A stretch of DNA of 64,000 nucleotides from Sulfurimicrobium sp964552675 (GTDB lineage Bacteria > Pseudomonadota > Gammaproteobacteria > Burkholderiales > Sulfuricellaceae). Within the stretch, counting starts at the first letter, position 1. Each line of letters begins with the position of its first letter. Of this stretch, positions 16,693 through 24,939 are shown in pieces. A model generated the notes under the pieces. The model saw only the letters and a program-made list of their open reading frames with translations. It made no database searches and was not told where the DNA came from. The stretch spans positions 27,907 through 91,906 of the forward strand of contig CAZKHJ010000010.1 of assembly GCA_964552675.1 (NCBI GenBank), read 5' to 3'. A program made the translations under genes and the position numbers.

Positions 16693-17594
16693 TGACCGGG
16701 GAGGGGGAGGGCAACGCCGCGCTGCTGGCGCGCTACCTCTCCCATCTCGAACATGAGCGCCGCCTGTCACCCCTGACCGGCGAGAACTACGCGCGCGACA
16801 TTGGCGAACTGTTCCGGCTGGCGGGCGATGCCCCGCTGGCCGGGCTGCAACCCCCGCAAATTCGCCGTTTTATTGCCCAGCTCCATGCCCGGGGCCTGAG
16901 CAGCCGCACCCTGGCACGGATGCTTTCCGCCTGGCGCGGCTTTTATGGCTATCTCGGCCATGCCCATGGTTTCAGCCACAATCCCTGCAGTGGCCTCAAG
17001 GCTCCCAAGGCGGCAAAGACCCTGCCCCAGGCCCTTTCTCCCGAGCAGGCCGCACACCTGATGGAAGTGCCGCCAGACGACGCGCTCACACTGCGCGACC
17101 GGGCCATGCTGGAACTGCTTTACTCCTCTGGCCTGCGCCTGGCTGAACTGGTGGGCAGCAATCTGGGAGATTTCGACTTTGCCGCCGGGGAAGTGCGCGT
17201 CACCGGCAAGGGCAACAAGACACGCATCGTTCCGCTGGGACGGCTGGCAACGGAAGCCATTCAGGCCTGGCTGGAGCAGCGGGCGCTGCTGGCCCGTGCA
17301 GGGGAACAGGCATTGTTCGTGGGCAGGACAGGCCAGCGGCTTACCCCACGCGCGGTGCAGTTGCGGCTCAAGCAATGGGGCATCAAACTCGGCCTCAGCG
17401 CCAACATCCACCCTCATGTACTGCGCCATTCCTTCGCCAGCCACGTATTACAATCCAGCGGCGATTTGAGGGCGGTGCAGGAAATGCTGGGCCACGCCAA
17501 TATTTCTACTACTCAGGTTTATACCCATCTGGATTTTCAGCATCTGGCAAAAGTGTATGATGTTGCCCACCCTAGGGCGAAAAAGAAAAGCTGA
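16692..17594 (+). CDS. xerC: Tyrosine recombinase XerC
   Basis: This 300-residue tyrosine recombinase acts with XerD at dif to resolve chromosome dimers. The N-terminal SAM-like domain covers residues 1-100. Catalytic residues visible are Arg in SSGLRLAEL, HVLRHSFASH (HxxR), LGHANISTTQVYTH (His) and the nucleophile Tyr in that same motif. The protein ends in QHLAKVYDVAHPRAKKKS. A second, diverged copy of this tail follows at 17671-17728, so the present 3' end may have been replaced in the past. Confidence 0.97.
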   Translation: MTGEGEGNAALLARYLSHLEHERRLSPLTGENYARDIGELFRLAGDAPLAGLQPPQIRRFIAQLHARGLSSRTLARMLSAWRGFYGYLGHAHGFSHNPCSGLKAPKAAKTLPQALSPEQAAHLMEVPPDDALTLRDRAMLELLYSSGLRLAELVGSNLGDFDFAAGEVRVTGKGNKTRIVPLGRLATEAIQAWLEQRALLARAGEQALFVGRTGQRLTPRAVQLRLKQWGIKLGLSANIHPHVLRHSFASHVLQSSGDLRAVQEMLGHANISTTQVYTHLDFQHLAKVYDVAHPRAKKKS

Positions 17595-17612
17595 TGGATT
17601 TTGGCTCCGGTA

Positions 17613-17670
17613 TAACATTTGCTGCGCAAATGTTAGCCTGCACCGCAACAAGCCGCTACGCGGCGTGTTG
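17613..17670. repeat. Two adjacent short-loop inverted repeats
   Basis: TAACATTTGC at 17613-17622 and GCAAATGTTA at 17626-17635 are perfect 10-bp arms around a TGC loop. Directly after, 17646-17656 pairs with 17660-17670 (11-bp arms, one mismatch) around a TAC loop. The second hairpin ends exactly where the xerC tail copy begins. Confidence 0.75.
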
Positions 17671-17728
17671 TCAGCATCTGGCCAAAGTCTACGATGCTGC
17701 CCACCCCAGAGCCAGAAAGAAGCGTTAA
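17671..17728 (+). pseudogene. Detached, diverged copy of the xerC 3' end
   Basis: Read in frame, these bases encode QHLAKVYDAAHPRARKKR and a stop, which matches the last 18 residues of XerC (QHLAKVYDVAHPRAKKKS). TCAGCATCTGGC is identical to the start of the equivalent segment in xerC. Further on there are many third-position differences, so this is a homologous tail with its own history rather than a fresh duplication. No upstream xerC sequence accompanies it. Confidence 0.8.
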
Positions 17729-17745
17729 ACCTAGAAAAGCATTTG

Positions 17746-17868
17746 AACCGCAAAGACGCAAAGCAAAAACCATGCGTTACCACAACCTGCCCAGTCACTA
17801 CAAGTGAATGAAAAATGGGTTGTGTCCTTGTTTTCTTCGCGCCTTCGCGCCTTCGCGTCTTTGCGGTT
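17746..17868. repeat. Inverted arrays of CGCRAAGR octamers
   Basis: The left arm, AACCGCAAAGACGCAAAG at 17746-17763, matches the reverse complement of 17851-17868 at 17 of 18 positions. The right side continues as four octamer units (17837-17868 read on the minus strand), while the left side has two. The arms flank about 87 bases of non-coding sequence. Confidence 0.8.
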
Positions 17869-17888
17869 AATGAACAGTGATTTTTAGG

Positions 17889-18494
17889 TTAAAGCGGTTT
17901 CCGCGCCACCAGGTCCACCAGCGCCGACATGCCGCTGTGACCCGGCCCTTCGCTGATGACGGAATCGTGCTCGCGCAGTTCGAGGATTTCCAGCGCAGCA
18001 AAATCCCGCCGCAGCACTTCGGCATCGTACAGGTTATCCACATTGGAAGGGCCGCCAGTGCGGTATTCCAGCTGTTTGGGGCGATAGCCCTGCAACAGCA
18101 GCAAACCGCCCGGCTTGAGCGCACGCTGGATGGACTGATGCAGGGCGGGCCGTTCCTGCGAAGAGGCAAACTGGATGAAAATCGCCACGATTACGTCGAA
18201 GCGGTTTTCACCCCAGTTCCAGGTATGCACATCCACCAGCTCGGCCTGCAGCGACACGCCGCGCGACTCGGCCAGCTTGCGCGATTTCTGCAATCCCTTT
18301 TCGGAAAAATCGATTGCCAGCACATCCAGACCCTGTTCGGCCAGCCATACGCCATTGCGGCCTTCGCCATCGGCAACCGACAGGGCTGACAGACCGGGGC
18401 TCAGGCGGGAAGCCTGCGAGGCCAGGAAGGCATTCGGGCTGGTGCCGTAGAAATAGCCTTCGCCGCCGAAGCGCTCGTTCCAGAAATCCTTCAT
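17889..18494 (-). CDS. Class I SAM-dependent methyltransferase (TehB-like)
   Basis: This 201-residue protein has the N-terminal WNERFGGEGYFYGTSPNAFL motif characteristic of TehB/thiopurine-like small methyltransferases. It also has motif I ALSVADGEGRNGVWLAEQG, IDFSEKGL and LKPGGLLLLQGY. The substrate is unknown; homologues are often listed as tellurite-resistance type. It is the last gene of the pepP-ubiH-ubi-dsbC unit, 3 bases after dsbC. Confidence 0.87.
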   Translation of the reverse strand: MKDFWNERFGGEGYFYGTSPNAFLASQASRLSPGLSALSVADGEGRNGVWLAEQGLDVLAIDFSEKGLQKSRKLAESRGVSLQAELVDVHTWNWGENRFDVIVAIFIQFASSQERPALHQSIQRALKPGGLLLLQGYRPKQLEYRTGGPSNVDNLYDAEVLRRDFAALEILELREHDSVISEGPGHSGMSALVDLVARKPL

Positions 18495-18497
18495 GCC

Positions 18498-19220
18498 TTA
18501 CTTCCCGTTCTTGCTTTCCAGCATCTGCTCCAGCCTGGCGGCGGGAATCATCCCCGGCACGCGGCGGCCATCGGCGAAGATAATGGCAGGAGTGCCACTA
18601 ATGCCCAGCTTCCTGCCCAGTTCGGCCGTTTTTGCCAGCGGGTTGTCGCAGTTGCCATCATTCTTGGGCAAGGTATTTTTCAGCATCCAGTCTTCCCAGG
18701 CCTTGGCTCGATCCGGCGCACACCAGATCTGCTTCGATTTCTTGCCGGCCTCGGGATGCAGCTGGTCGAGCGGATAGAGGAAAGTATAAACCGTGATGTC
18801 CTTCACATTGACCAGTTCCTGCTCGAATTTCTTGCAGTAAGGGCAGTCGGCATCGGCAAACACCGCGATCTTGCGGCTGCCGTTACCCTTCACCACCTTG
18901 ATGGCGGAATCCAGCGGCAGGGTGTCGAACTTCACTGCCGTCAGTTTCTGGAAACGCTCTTCGGTAAGATTTTTCTGGTTTTTCAGATCCAGCACGGAAC
19001 CCATGAAAAGATAGTTGGCCTTTTCGTCAACATAGGCCAGCTGCGGGCCTTCCAGTACCACTTCGTAGAGACCGGCGTAGGGCGTTTTCCCCACCGACTG
19101 CACCTTGGTGCCGGGAAACTTGGCTTCGAGGGTGCTCCTGATTTCCGCCTCGCCAGCTTGGGCCGAGGCAGTCAACAGGGCAAGCAGGAGCGGGGCGGCA
19201 AGACGTTTGAGAGAGAACAT
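18498..19220 (-). CDS. dsbC: Periplasmic thiol:disulfide interchange protein, DsbC family
   Basis: This 240-residue exported protein has a signal peptide ending near ASAQA-GE, the N-terminal DsbC/G dimerisation domain (residues about 20-80) and a thioredoxin domain. The active site is ADADCPYCKKFE (CPYC) near residue 125, with the cis-proline loop in SGTPAIIFADGRRVPG. A second cysteine pair (IWCAP and NCDNP) matches the structural disulfide of DsbC. It isomerises wrong disulfides in the periplasm. AGGAAA precedes the ATG. Confidence 0.94.
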   Translation of the reverse strand: MFSLKRLAAPLLLALLTASAQAGEAEIRSTLEAKFPGTKVQSVGKTPYAGLYEVVLEGPQLAYVDEKANYLFMGSVLDLKNQKNLTEERFQKLTAVKFDTLPLDSAIKVVKGNGSRKIAVFADADCPYCKKFEQELVNVKDITVYTFLYPLDQLHPEAGKKSKQIWCAPDRAKAWEDWMLKNTLPKNDGNCDNPLAKTAELGRKLGISGTPAIIFADGRRVPGMIPAARLEQMLESKNGK

Positions 19221-19264
19221 GGTTTTTCCTGGATTGGGGTTAAGTATTGAAGACTCGGCAGAGT

Positions 19265-20440
19265 TTACCCGAGTTCCCCGATGGCATGACGCATCAGCCG
19301 GTTTTTCAGCCCGCCCAGATGATTGGTCAGGCTCAGGCCGGTATTGCGCAGGGTGCGCAGCAGGGGATCGGGGTTGTTGAACAGTTTTTGCAGCCCGTCG
19401 GTGACCAGCTGCATGGCAAGGATGTCCTCCTTGCGCGCGCGCTCATAGCGGCGCAGCAGGGAAAGATCGCCGCAGTCGCGCTGCGATTCACGCTGCGCCA
19501 GCACCTCGGCAAGCAGCTTCGCATCCTGGAAACCCAGGTTGACGCCCTGCCCGGCAAGGGGGTGGACATTATGCGCAGCATCGCCGATCAGGGCCACGCG
19601 CGGTTTGACCAGATGCTCCAGATTGAGCAGCCGGAGCGAAAAAGCCGCTGGCGGCGTGATCAGATCAAGTTTGCCGAGGGTATTTTTGCCTGCTTCCTGC
19701 ACCCGGTGGCAGAACGCCGCCGGCTCCAGCGCCATCAGTTCCCGGGCCAGCGGCTCATCCGCCGACCAGACGATGGAAATGCGGTTTTCCGGCAGGGGCA
19801 GGTAGGCGAGGATGCCGTCTTCGCGAAACCACTGGTAAGCGCAATTGCGGTGCGGCTGCCCGGTTTCGAAATTGGCCACCACGCCGTCCTGGCGGTATTC
19901 GCGCGGATTGGCTTCGATCCCTGCCTGGGCTCGTACCCAGGATTCGCGCCCGTCGGCGCCGACCACCAGCTTGGCGCTCAAGGTGCGGCCATCGCGCAGG
20001 GTCAGGCTGGCTGCGTCCGTGTCAATGTGCAGCGCCGCACAGGCGGCGGGGCAGAAGAGTTCCAGGTTGGATTGCCCCTGCAATGCCCGCCACAAGCCAT
20101 CCTGCATCAGGCGGCTTTCGGCGATGAAGGCCAGTTCGCCAACGCCGGCCTGATAGGCGGTAAAGTCCAGCCGCGCAGCCGGATCATCGCCCCACACGTG
20201 CATCTCGTATACCGGCGCAATGCGGCCCTGCTCCAGACCACTCCAGACTCCCGCCTGGTCAAGAAAACGGGCATTGGCCGGGTTGATGGCATAGATGCGG
20301 TTATCCCAGGAGCCATCCCGTGGCGGGGATGCGGGGGCGCGCCCCTCGACCAGCGCCAGCTTGAGTCCGCTATCCCTGAGCGCGGCGGCAAGCGACGCGC
20401 CCACCAGGCCAGCACCGACAATGATCAGGTCAAAATCCAT
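19265..20440 (-). CDS. FAD-dependent ubiquinone biosynthesis hydroxylase (UbiF/UbiI/UbiL-like)
   Basis: This 391-residue flavoprotein monooxygenase of the UbiH/COQ6 family has an N-terminal dinucleotide fold (FDLIIVGAGLVGASLA), a middle VGADGRESWVR motif and the C-terminal FAD motif GDAAHNVHPLAGQGVNLGFQDA. It hydroxylates an aromatic ubiquinone precursor ring carbon at the membrane. Which position cannot be fixed by eye. Its ATG overlaps the ubiH stop by one base. Confidence 0.9.
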   Translation of the reverse strand: MDFDLIIVGAGLVGASLAAALRDSGLKLALVEGRAPASPPRDGSWDNRIYAINPANARFLDQAGVWSGLEQGRIAPVYEMHVWGDDPAARLDFTAYQAGVGELAFIAESRLMQDGLWRALQGQSNLELFCPAACAALHIDTDAASLTLRDGRTLSAKLVVGADGRESWVRAQAGIEANPREYRQDGVVANFETGQPHRNCAYQWFREDGILAYLPLPENRISIVWSADEPLARELMALEPAAFCHRVQEAGKNTLGKLDLITPPAAFSLRLLNLEHLVKPRVALIGDAAHNVHPLAGQGVNLGFQDAKLLAEVLAQRESQRDCGDLSLLRRYERARKEDILAMQLVTDGLQKLFNNPDPLLRTLRNTGLSLTNHLGGLKNRLMRHAIGELG

Positions 20441-21621
20441 CAGCCTTTTGCTCCAAATATCATTTTGCGCGCAACCAGGCGCTTCGCCGCCGGCAACAGG
20501 TCCAGCGCGGCCAATGCCAGCCCGCGAGCGAGATTCACCCCGTGGTAATCGTTGGAGAACAGCCTGACCAGGAGATCGGTAAACAGGATGCTGCCGCCGG
20601 TATCGGGACCGCGCCCGTTACGGTAGCGCGCCAGCATGGCCGGATTGCCGATTTCGGCGCGGGGTACATTGATGATCTCCTCGCCCAGCTCCCAGGCATC
20701 GCGCAGGCCGAGGTTGAAGCCCTGGCCGGCAACCGGATGCATGGCCTGGGCGGCATTGCCGATCAGGGCCATGCGCTGCGCCGTGACCGGGCGCGCATAT
20801 TTGAGGCTGAGAGGAAAGCTGGCGCGCTTGCCGGCATGGATAAACGCGCCCAGGCGATCGCCGAAACGCTCATGCGCCTGCTGCAGAAAAGCCGCCTCAT
20901 CGAGGCCGAGCAGCATTTCGGCTTCCTCCGGCCGGACCGTCCACACCAGATCATAACCCTCGCCCGAAGGCAGCAGCGCCATCGGACCGTAGGGCGTGAA
21001 ACGCTCGTAAGCGACATGAAGCTGCGGCTGTGCGACGGCAACATGGCAAATGATTGCCGTCTGATGATAATCCACCACATGGCGCGCCACACCCGGCACC
21101 TGGGCCAGGCTGCGGCCGCCGTCGGCAAGCACCAGCAGGCTGGCCGTCACTTCATGCTGCTGGCCACCGTGGGTGAATTCCGCCACACTGAATCCCGGGC
21201 TGGTTTGGACGCTGTTGACCCGCGCCCCGGTCAGGTAAAGGGGATTGGCCTTTAATAAAGCCTGATGCAGCGCCAGGTTAAGCGCGGAATAGTTGACCAC
21301 GTAGCCCAGGGCATCCACGCCGCTTTCCGCCGCCGTAAGCACGGCACGCCCGAAGCCGCCACGCTGCGAGACATGGATGGTTTCGATCGGGGTTGCAAGA
21401 TCGATGGCGCCCCACGCGCCCAGGCGCTGCAGCAGGATTTTCGCCCCATATGACAGGGCCAGGGCACGCGGATCGGCGGGGCGGGAAAAATCACTGTTCG
21501 CCTCCAGCGCCATCACCGTGAGGCCGCTATCCTTCAGGGCCAGCGCCAGGGTAGCGCCAGCCGGGCCGCCCCCGACAATGAGCACGTCCACGTGGCTAGT
21601 GTAGTGTTGCACGCTAGTCAT
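20440..21621 (-). CDS. ubiH: 2-octaprenyl-6-methoxyphenol hydroxylase-type protein UbiH
   Basis: This 393-residue FAD monooxygenase has VDVLIVGGGPAGATLALAL at the N-terminus. The C-terminal motif reads IGNAAQAMHPVAGQGFNLGLRD, where GNAAQ replaces the usual GDAAH, a variant known from E. coli UbiH. It performs one of the ring hydroxylations of ubiquinone synthesis. It overlaps the pepP stop by 8 bases, giving the common pepP-ubiH order. Confidence 0.92.
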   Translation of the reverse strand: MTSVQHYTSHVDVLIVGGGPAGATLALALKDSGLTVMALEANSDFSRPADPRALALSYGAKILLQRLGAWGAIDLATPIETIHVSQRGGFGRAVLTAAESGVDALGYVVNYSALNLALHQALLKANPLYLTGARVNSVQTSPGFSVAEFTHGGQQHEVTASLLVLADGGRSLAQVPGVARHVVDYHQTAIICHVAVAQPQLHVAYERFTPYGPMALLPSGEGYDLVWTVRPEEAEMLLGLDEAAFLQQAHERFGDRLGAFIHAGKRASFPLSLKYARPVTAQRMALIGNAAQAMHPVAGQGFNLGLRDAWELGEEIINVPRAEIGNPAMLARYRNGRGPDTGGSILFTDLLVRLFSNDYHGVNLARGLALAALDLLPAAKRLVARKMIFGAKG

Positions 21622-22921
21622 GCTGTCCCACCAGCGCTTCGATTTCCGCCACCGTCCTGGGCACGCCGCCAGTCAGCACCTCGCAGCCGCCAGCCGTCAC
21701 CACCACGTCGTCCTCGACGCGCACGCCGATATTCCAGAAATGCGCCGGCACGCCCTCGGCAGGGCGGATATAGCAGCCCGGCTCCACGGTCAACGCCATG
21801 CCCGGCTTGAGTGGACGCCACTCGCCGCCCTGCTTGTATTCGCCCACGTCATGCACGTCCATCCCCAGCCAGTGGCCGGTGCGGTGCATGTAGAACTGCT
21901 TATAGCTTTCTGTTTCCAATACTTCATCCAGGCTGCCATGACACAGGCCGAAGTCGATGAAGCCCTGGGCCAGTACCCTCAGCGCGGCCTCATGCGGTTC
22001 ATTCCAGTGGTTTCCCGGTTTCACGTGGAACATGGCCGCCGCCTGGGCAGCCAGCACCAGCTCGTAAACATCTTTTTGCGCCGCGCTGAATTTGCCGCTG
22101 ACCGGAAAAGTGCGGGTGATGTCGGCGGCGTAGCCATCCAGTTCGCAGCCGGCATCAATCAACACCAGCTCGCCCGCCCTGAGCGGCGCATCGTTGAATA
22201 CGTAATGCAGCACGCAAGCGTTGGCGCCACCGGCCACGATGGAGGAGTAGGCCGGCGCCTGGGCGCCGTGGCGGCGGAATTCATGCAGCAGTTCGGCTTC
22301 CAGCTGGTATTCGGTCACCCCCGGGCGGGTGCCACGCATCGCGCGCACGTGCGCGGCGGCTGAAATCTCCGCAGCACGGCACATGGTGGCAATTTCGCCC
22401 CTATCCTTGATCAGGCGCATCTCATCCAGCAGGGCACGCACATCCTGGATCGAACCGGGTGCGGTGATGCCGCTCCGGACCTTTTCACGCACACTGTTGA
22501 GCCAGCTCACGGCACGGGCATCCCAGGCGCTGTCAGCGCCGAGGTGAAAAAACAGGCTGGGCTGATCGGCCAGCAACCCGGGCAATATTTCGTCAAGCTG
22601 CGCGATGGGGTGCGCGTCATCGAAACCAAAAACTTTCTTCGCGCCATCCGGTCCATGACGGAAACCATCCCAGATTTCCCGTTCCGGATGCTTGTCGCGG
22701 CAGAACAGGAGGCTCTTGGGCTCCGGCCCGGCTACCAGCACCAGCACCGCCTCCGGCTCGGTGAAGCCGGTCAGGTAGTGAAAATAGCTGTCGAAGCGGT
22801 AGGAATAATGACTGTCGCGGTTGCGCAGCCGCTCCGGCGCGGTAGGGATGACCGCGACTCCGGCCTGCATGGCCTCTGCCAGGCGCTGGCGGCGTTGCTG
22901 GTATACTTGGACGTTGCTCAT
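21614..22921 (-). CDS. pepP: Xaa-Pro aminopeptidase (aminopeptidase P)
   Basis: This 435-residue dinuclear-metal peptidase cleaves N-terminal residues preceding proline. The metal ligands are visible in order: VLIDAGCELDGYAADITRTFP (two Asp), HRTGHWLGMDVHD (His), ALTVEPGCYI (Glu) and RVEDDVVVT (Glu). The reading frame continues upstream to 24007, but that extension runs antisense through rlpA. The ATG at 22921 gives the normal family N-terminus. It heads the minus-strand ubi/dsbC operon. Confidence 0.95.
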   Translation of the reverse strand: MSNVQVYQQRRQRLAEAMQAGVAVIPTAPERLRNRDSHYSYRFDSYFHYLTGFTEPEAVLVLVAGPEPKSLLFCRDKHPEREIWDGFRHGPDGAKKVFGFDDAHPIAQLDEILPGLLADQPSLFFHLGADSAWDARAVSWLNSVREKVRSGITAPGSIQDVRALLDEMRLIKDRGEIATMCRAAEISAAAHVRAMRGTRPGVTEYQLEAELLHEFRRHGAQAPAYSSIVAGGANACVLHYVFNDAPLRAGELVLIDAGCELDGYAADITRTFPVSGKFSAAQKDVYELVLAAQAAAMFHVKPGNHWNEPHEAALRVLAQGFIDFGLCHGSLDEVLETESYKQFYMHRTGHWLGMDVHDVGEYKQGGEWRPLKPGMALTVEPGCYIRPAEGVPAHFWNIGVRVEDDVVVTAGGCEVLTGGVPRTVAEIEALVGQHD

Positions 22922-22978
22922 GAAACCGATTTGTATAGAATTTGCACGATTATTCAGTATTTGGCAGGCAAAAGCAAA

Positions 22979-23938
22979 ATGACTCTTTTTCACAGGATAG
23001 GTTTCCTTCTCGCCACCGGCGCGGCACTCCAGCTGGCCGGCTGTTCCTCGGCTCCGCCGCGCACCGAGAAGCCCGCACCGGTTGCCAGCAAGCCGGCCAA
23101 GGGCGGGGGAGGCTACTACCTCGACGATGGTCCGGGCGACAATCCGCCCGCCAACCTCGAAGCCATCCCGGATGCCGAACCCAAAGCCGAACCGCTGCAC
23201 AAATTCGCCAACCGCCCCTACACCGTGCTGGGGCAAACCTATACCCCGGCCACCCAGCTGGAGCCCTACCGGACACGCGGCATCGCCTCCTGGTATGGGC
23301 GCCGCTACCACGGCCAGAAGACGGCCATCGGCGAACCCTACGACATGTACGCCATGACCGCCGCCCATCCCACCCTGCCCCTCCCCAGCTATGCGCGCAT
23401 CACCAACACCAGCAACGGCAAGTCCGTGGTGGTGCGGGTCAATGACCGCGGCCCCTTTCACAGCAACCGCCTGATCGATCTGTCCTACACCGCAGCCTGG
23501 AAACTGGGCGTGCTGGGCGGCGGCACCAACCAGGTAGAGGTCGAAAGCATCACCGATCCCGGCAACTACCCCCTCGCGGCAAAACCCGCCGCACCGGCCC
23601 CCGAAACCAGGCCCTTGCCGGCGCCACCCATCGCAAGCGCCACGCCCCTTGCCCCCCCGGCAGAAACGCCCTCCACCGCGCCGGCAGTTCCACCCGCCAC
23701 CGGAGCCGAGGGCAGCGTCTTCCTGCAATTGGGCGCCTTCAGCTCGCGCGAGAACGCCGAGAACTTCAGCAGCAAAATGAAGCTGGGACTGGGGCAGCTG
23801 GTGGAAAAACTGCACATCCAGGATGCCGGCGGCCTGTTCCGCGTCCGCCTGGGGCCTTACGCCAGCCGCGCGGAAGCGGGCCAGATTGCCACCCGGATCG
23901 GCCAGGCAGCGAGCATTCCGGCGGTGATTGCGCGCTGA
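22979..23938 (+). CDS. rlpA: Septal ring lytic transglycosylase RlpA family lipoprotein
   Basis: This 319-residue lipoprotein has lipobox LQLAGCSS at residue about 21. The double-psi beta-barrel RlpA domain follows (RGIASWYGRRYHGQKTAIGEPYDMYAMTAAHPTLP, VRVNDRGPFHSNRLIDLSYTAA), then a Pro/Ala-rich linker and a C-terminal SPOR domain (FLQLGAFSSRENAENF to the end). It cleaves denuded glycan strands at the division site. It is divergent from pepP with only 57 bases between the starts. Confidence 0.94.
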   Translation: MTLFHRIGFLLATGAALQLAGCSSAPPRTEKPAPVASKPAKGGGGYYLDDGPGDNPPANLEAIPDAEPKAEPLHKFANRPYTVLGQTYTPATQLEPYRTRGIASWYGRRYHGQKTAIGEPYDMYAMTAAHPTLPLPSYARITNTSNGKSVVVRVNDRGPFHSNRLIDLSYTAAWKLGVLGGGTNQVEVESITDPGNYPLAAKPAAPAPETRPLPAPPIASATPLAPPAETPSTAPAVPPATGAEGSVFLQLGAFSSRENAENFSSKMKLGLGQLVEKLHIQDAGGLFRVRLGPYASRAEAGQIATRIGQAASIPAVIAR

Positions 23939-23962
23939 GATGAACCATCGCCCGGAAAGCGC

Positions 23963-24937
23963 ATGAGTTACCAACCGCCTTTTTCCATTACCCCGGCGAT
24001 ATTGCAAAGTGTGGCGGATATTTGCCAGTTGCTGGGCAGGTGGTCAGTGACAGGCGAAACCGCGCTGTCGCCTCATTTGCGCCGCAACAATCGCATTCGC
24101 ACGATTCAGGCTTCCCTGGCCATCGAGAACAACACGCTCAGCCTGGAGCAGGTGACGGCAGTTATCGAAGGCAAGCGCGTGCTGGGCTTGCCGCGCGAAA
24201 TTCAGGAAGTGCGGAACGCCTTTACTGCTTACGAGCATCTTGCGAACTGGCGGTCAGACAGGGCGGACGACCTGCTGGCCGCGCATGGAATGCTGATGGC
24301 GGGGCTGGCTGACGATGCCGGCTCCTTCCGCGCGGGAGGCGTGGGCATTTATCGCGGCCGGGAACTGGTTCACATGGCACCACCTCCCAGCCGTGTGTCT
24401 GAGCTGATGGCGGACCTGCTTGCCTGGGTGGCGCGTGCCGATGTTCACCCCCTGATCACCAGCAGCGTCTTCCATTACGAATTCGAATTCATTCACCCCT
24501 TTTCCGATGGCAACGGGCGCATGGGGCGGCTGTGGCAGACCTTGATGCTGAGTGAATGGCAAACCCTGCTGGCTTATTTGCCGGTCGAGACGGTGATACG
24601 TGATCGGCAGGCAGATTATTACCAGGCTCTGGGCGAAGCCGACGCCGCTGCCGACGCCACGCCATTTGTCGGCTTCATGCTGCAAGCCTTACTCGCGGCG
24701 ATGCGGGAAGCAATGACACAAACAGGCTCGGAGAAAAGTTCGGAGAAAAGTTCGGAGAAAAGTTCGGAGAAAATACTCGCCTGCCTGCGCCTGACACCGA
24801 ATCTGCCGGCAAGAGACATCGCCCTGCAACTGGATATAAGTCCGCGCGCGGTGGAAAAACAGCTTGCCGCACTCAAGAAGGCGGGACGCCTGCGCCGGGT
24901 TGGGGCGGCCAAGGGCGGGCATTGGGAGGTGTTGTAA
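23963..24937 (+). CDS. Fic family protein (AMPylator type) with C-terminal helix-turn-helix
   Basis: This 324-residue protein has the Fic active site HPFSDGNGRMGR at residues 178-189, with His178 as the expected catalytic base. It also has an N-terminal inhibitory helix motif SLAIENN at 51-57 ((S/T)xxxE(G/N)), as in self-inhibited class II Fic proteins. Residues about 244-258 are four near-identical SEKS units encoded by a 12-base tandem repeat. The last 60 residues look like a winged helix (ARDIALQLDISPRAVEKQLAALKKAGRLRR). Fic proteins transfer AMP to target hydroxyls. It converges on an XRE gene 2 bases away. Confidence 0.92.
   Translation: MSYQPPFSITPAILQSVADICQLLGRWSVTGETALSPHLRRNNRIRTIQASLAIENNTLSLEQVTAVIEGKRVLGLPREIQEVRNAFTAYEHLANWRSDRADDLLAAHGMLMAGLADDAGSFRAGGVGIYRGRELVHMAPPPSRVSELMADLLAWVARADVHPLITSSVFHYEFEFIHPFSDGNGRMGRLWQTLMLSEWQTLLAYLPVETVIRDRQADYYQALGEADAAADATPFVGFMLQALLAAMREAMTQTGSEKSSEKSSEKSSEKILACLRLTPNLPARDIALQLDISPRAVEKQLAALKKAGRLRRVGAAKGGHWEVL
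24728..24775 (+). repeat. 12-base tandem repeat inside the Fic gene, four units
   Basis: The unit TCGGAGAAAAGT is repeated exactly at 24728, 24740 and 24752 and once more with two changes at 24764. Because the unit is four codons, gain or loss of copies keeps the reading frame. It forms the linker between the Fic fold and the DNA-binding domain. Confidence 0.9.
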
Positions 24938-24939
24938 AT

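Larger units (their letters stand above)
17595..17888. other. Intergenic stretch with hairpins, xerC tail copy and octamer repeats
   Basis: This 294-base stretch holds no intact gene. From left to right it contains two adjacent short-loop hairpins (17613-17670), a diverged copy of the last 18 codons of xerC (17671-17728), and an inverted pair of CGCRAAGR octamer arrays (17746-17868). The convergent methyltransferase gene begins its 3' end at 17889. No U-rich intrinsic terminator was found for xerC. Confidence 0.7.

Noticed and set aside
16692..17594. The tyrosine recombinase as an integrase of a mobile element
   Set aside because: Order dapF-DUF484-xerC, length and sequence fit chromosomal XerC. 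Only the tail duplication hints at past integration.
17595..17888. A CRISPR array or tRNA in the repeat-rich gap after xerC
   Set aside because: The repeats are 8-base units in inverted arrays without spacers of constant size, and no cloverleaf fold was found.
22922..24007. The aminopeptidase frame continuing 362 codons upstream
   Set aside because: The extension runs antisense through rlpA, while the family N-terminus begins at 22921.
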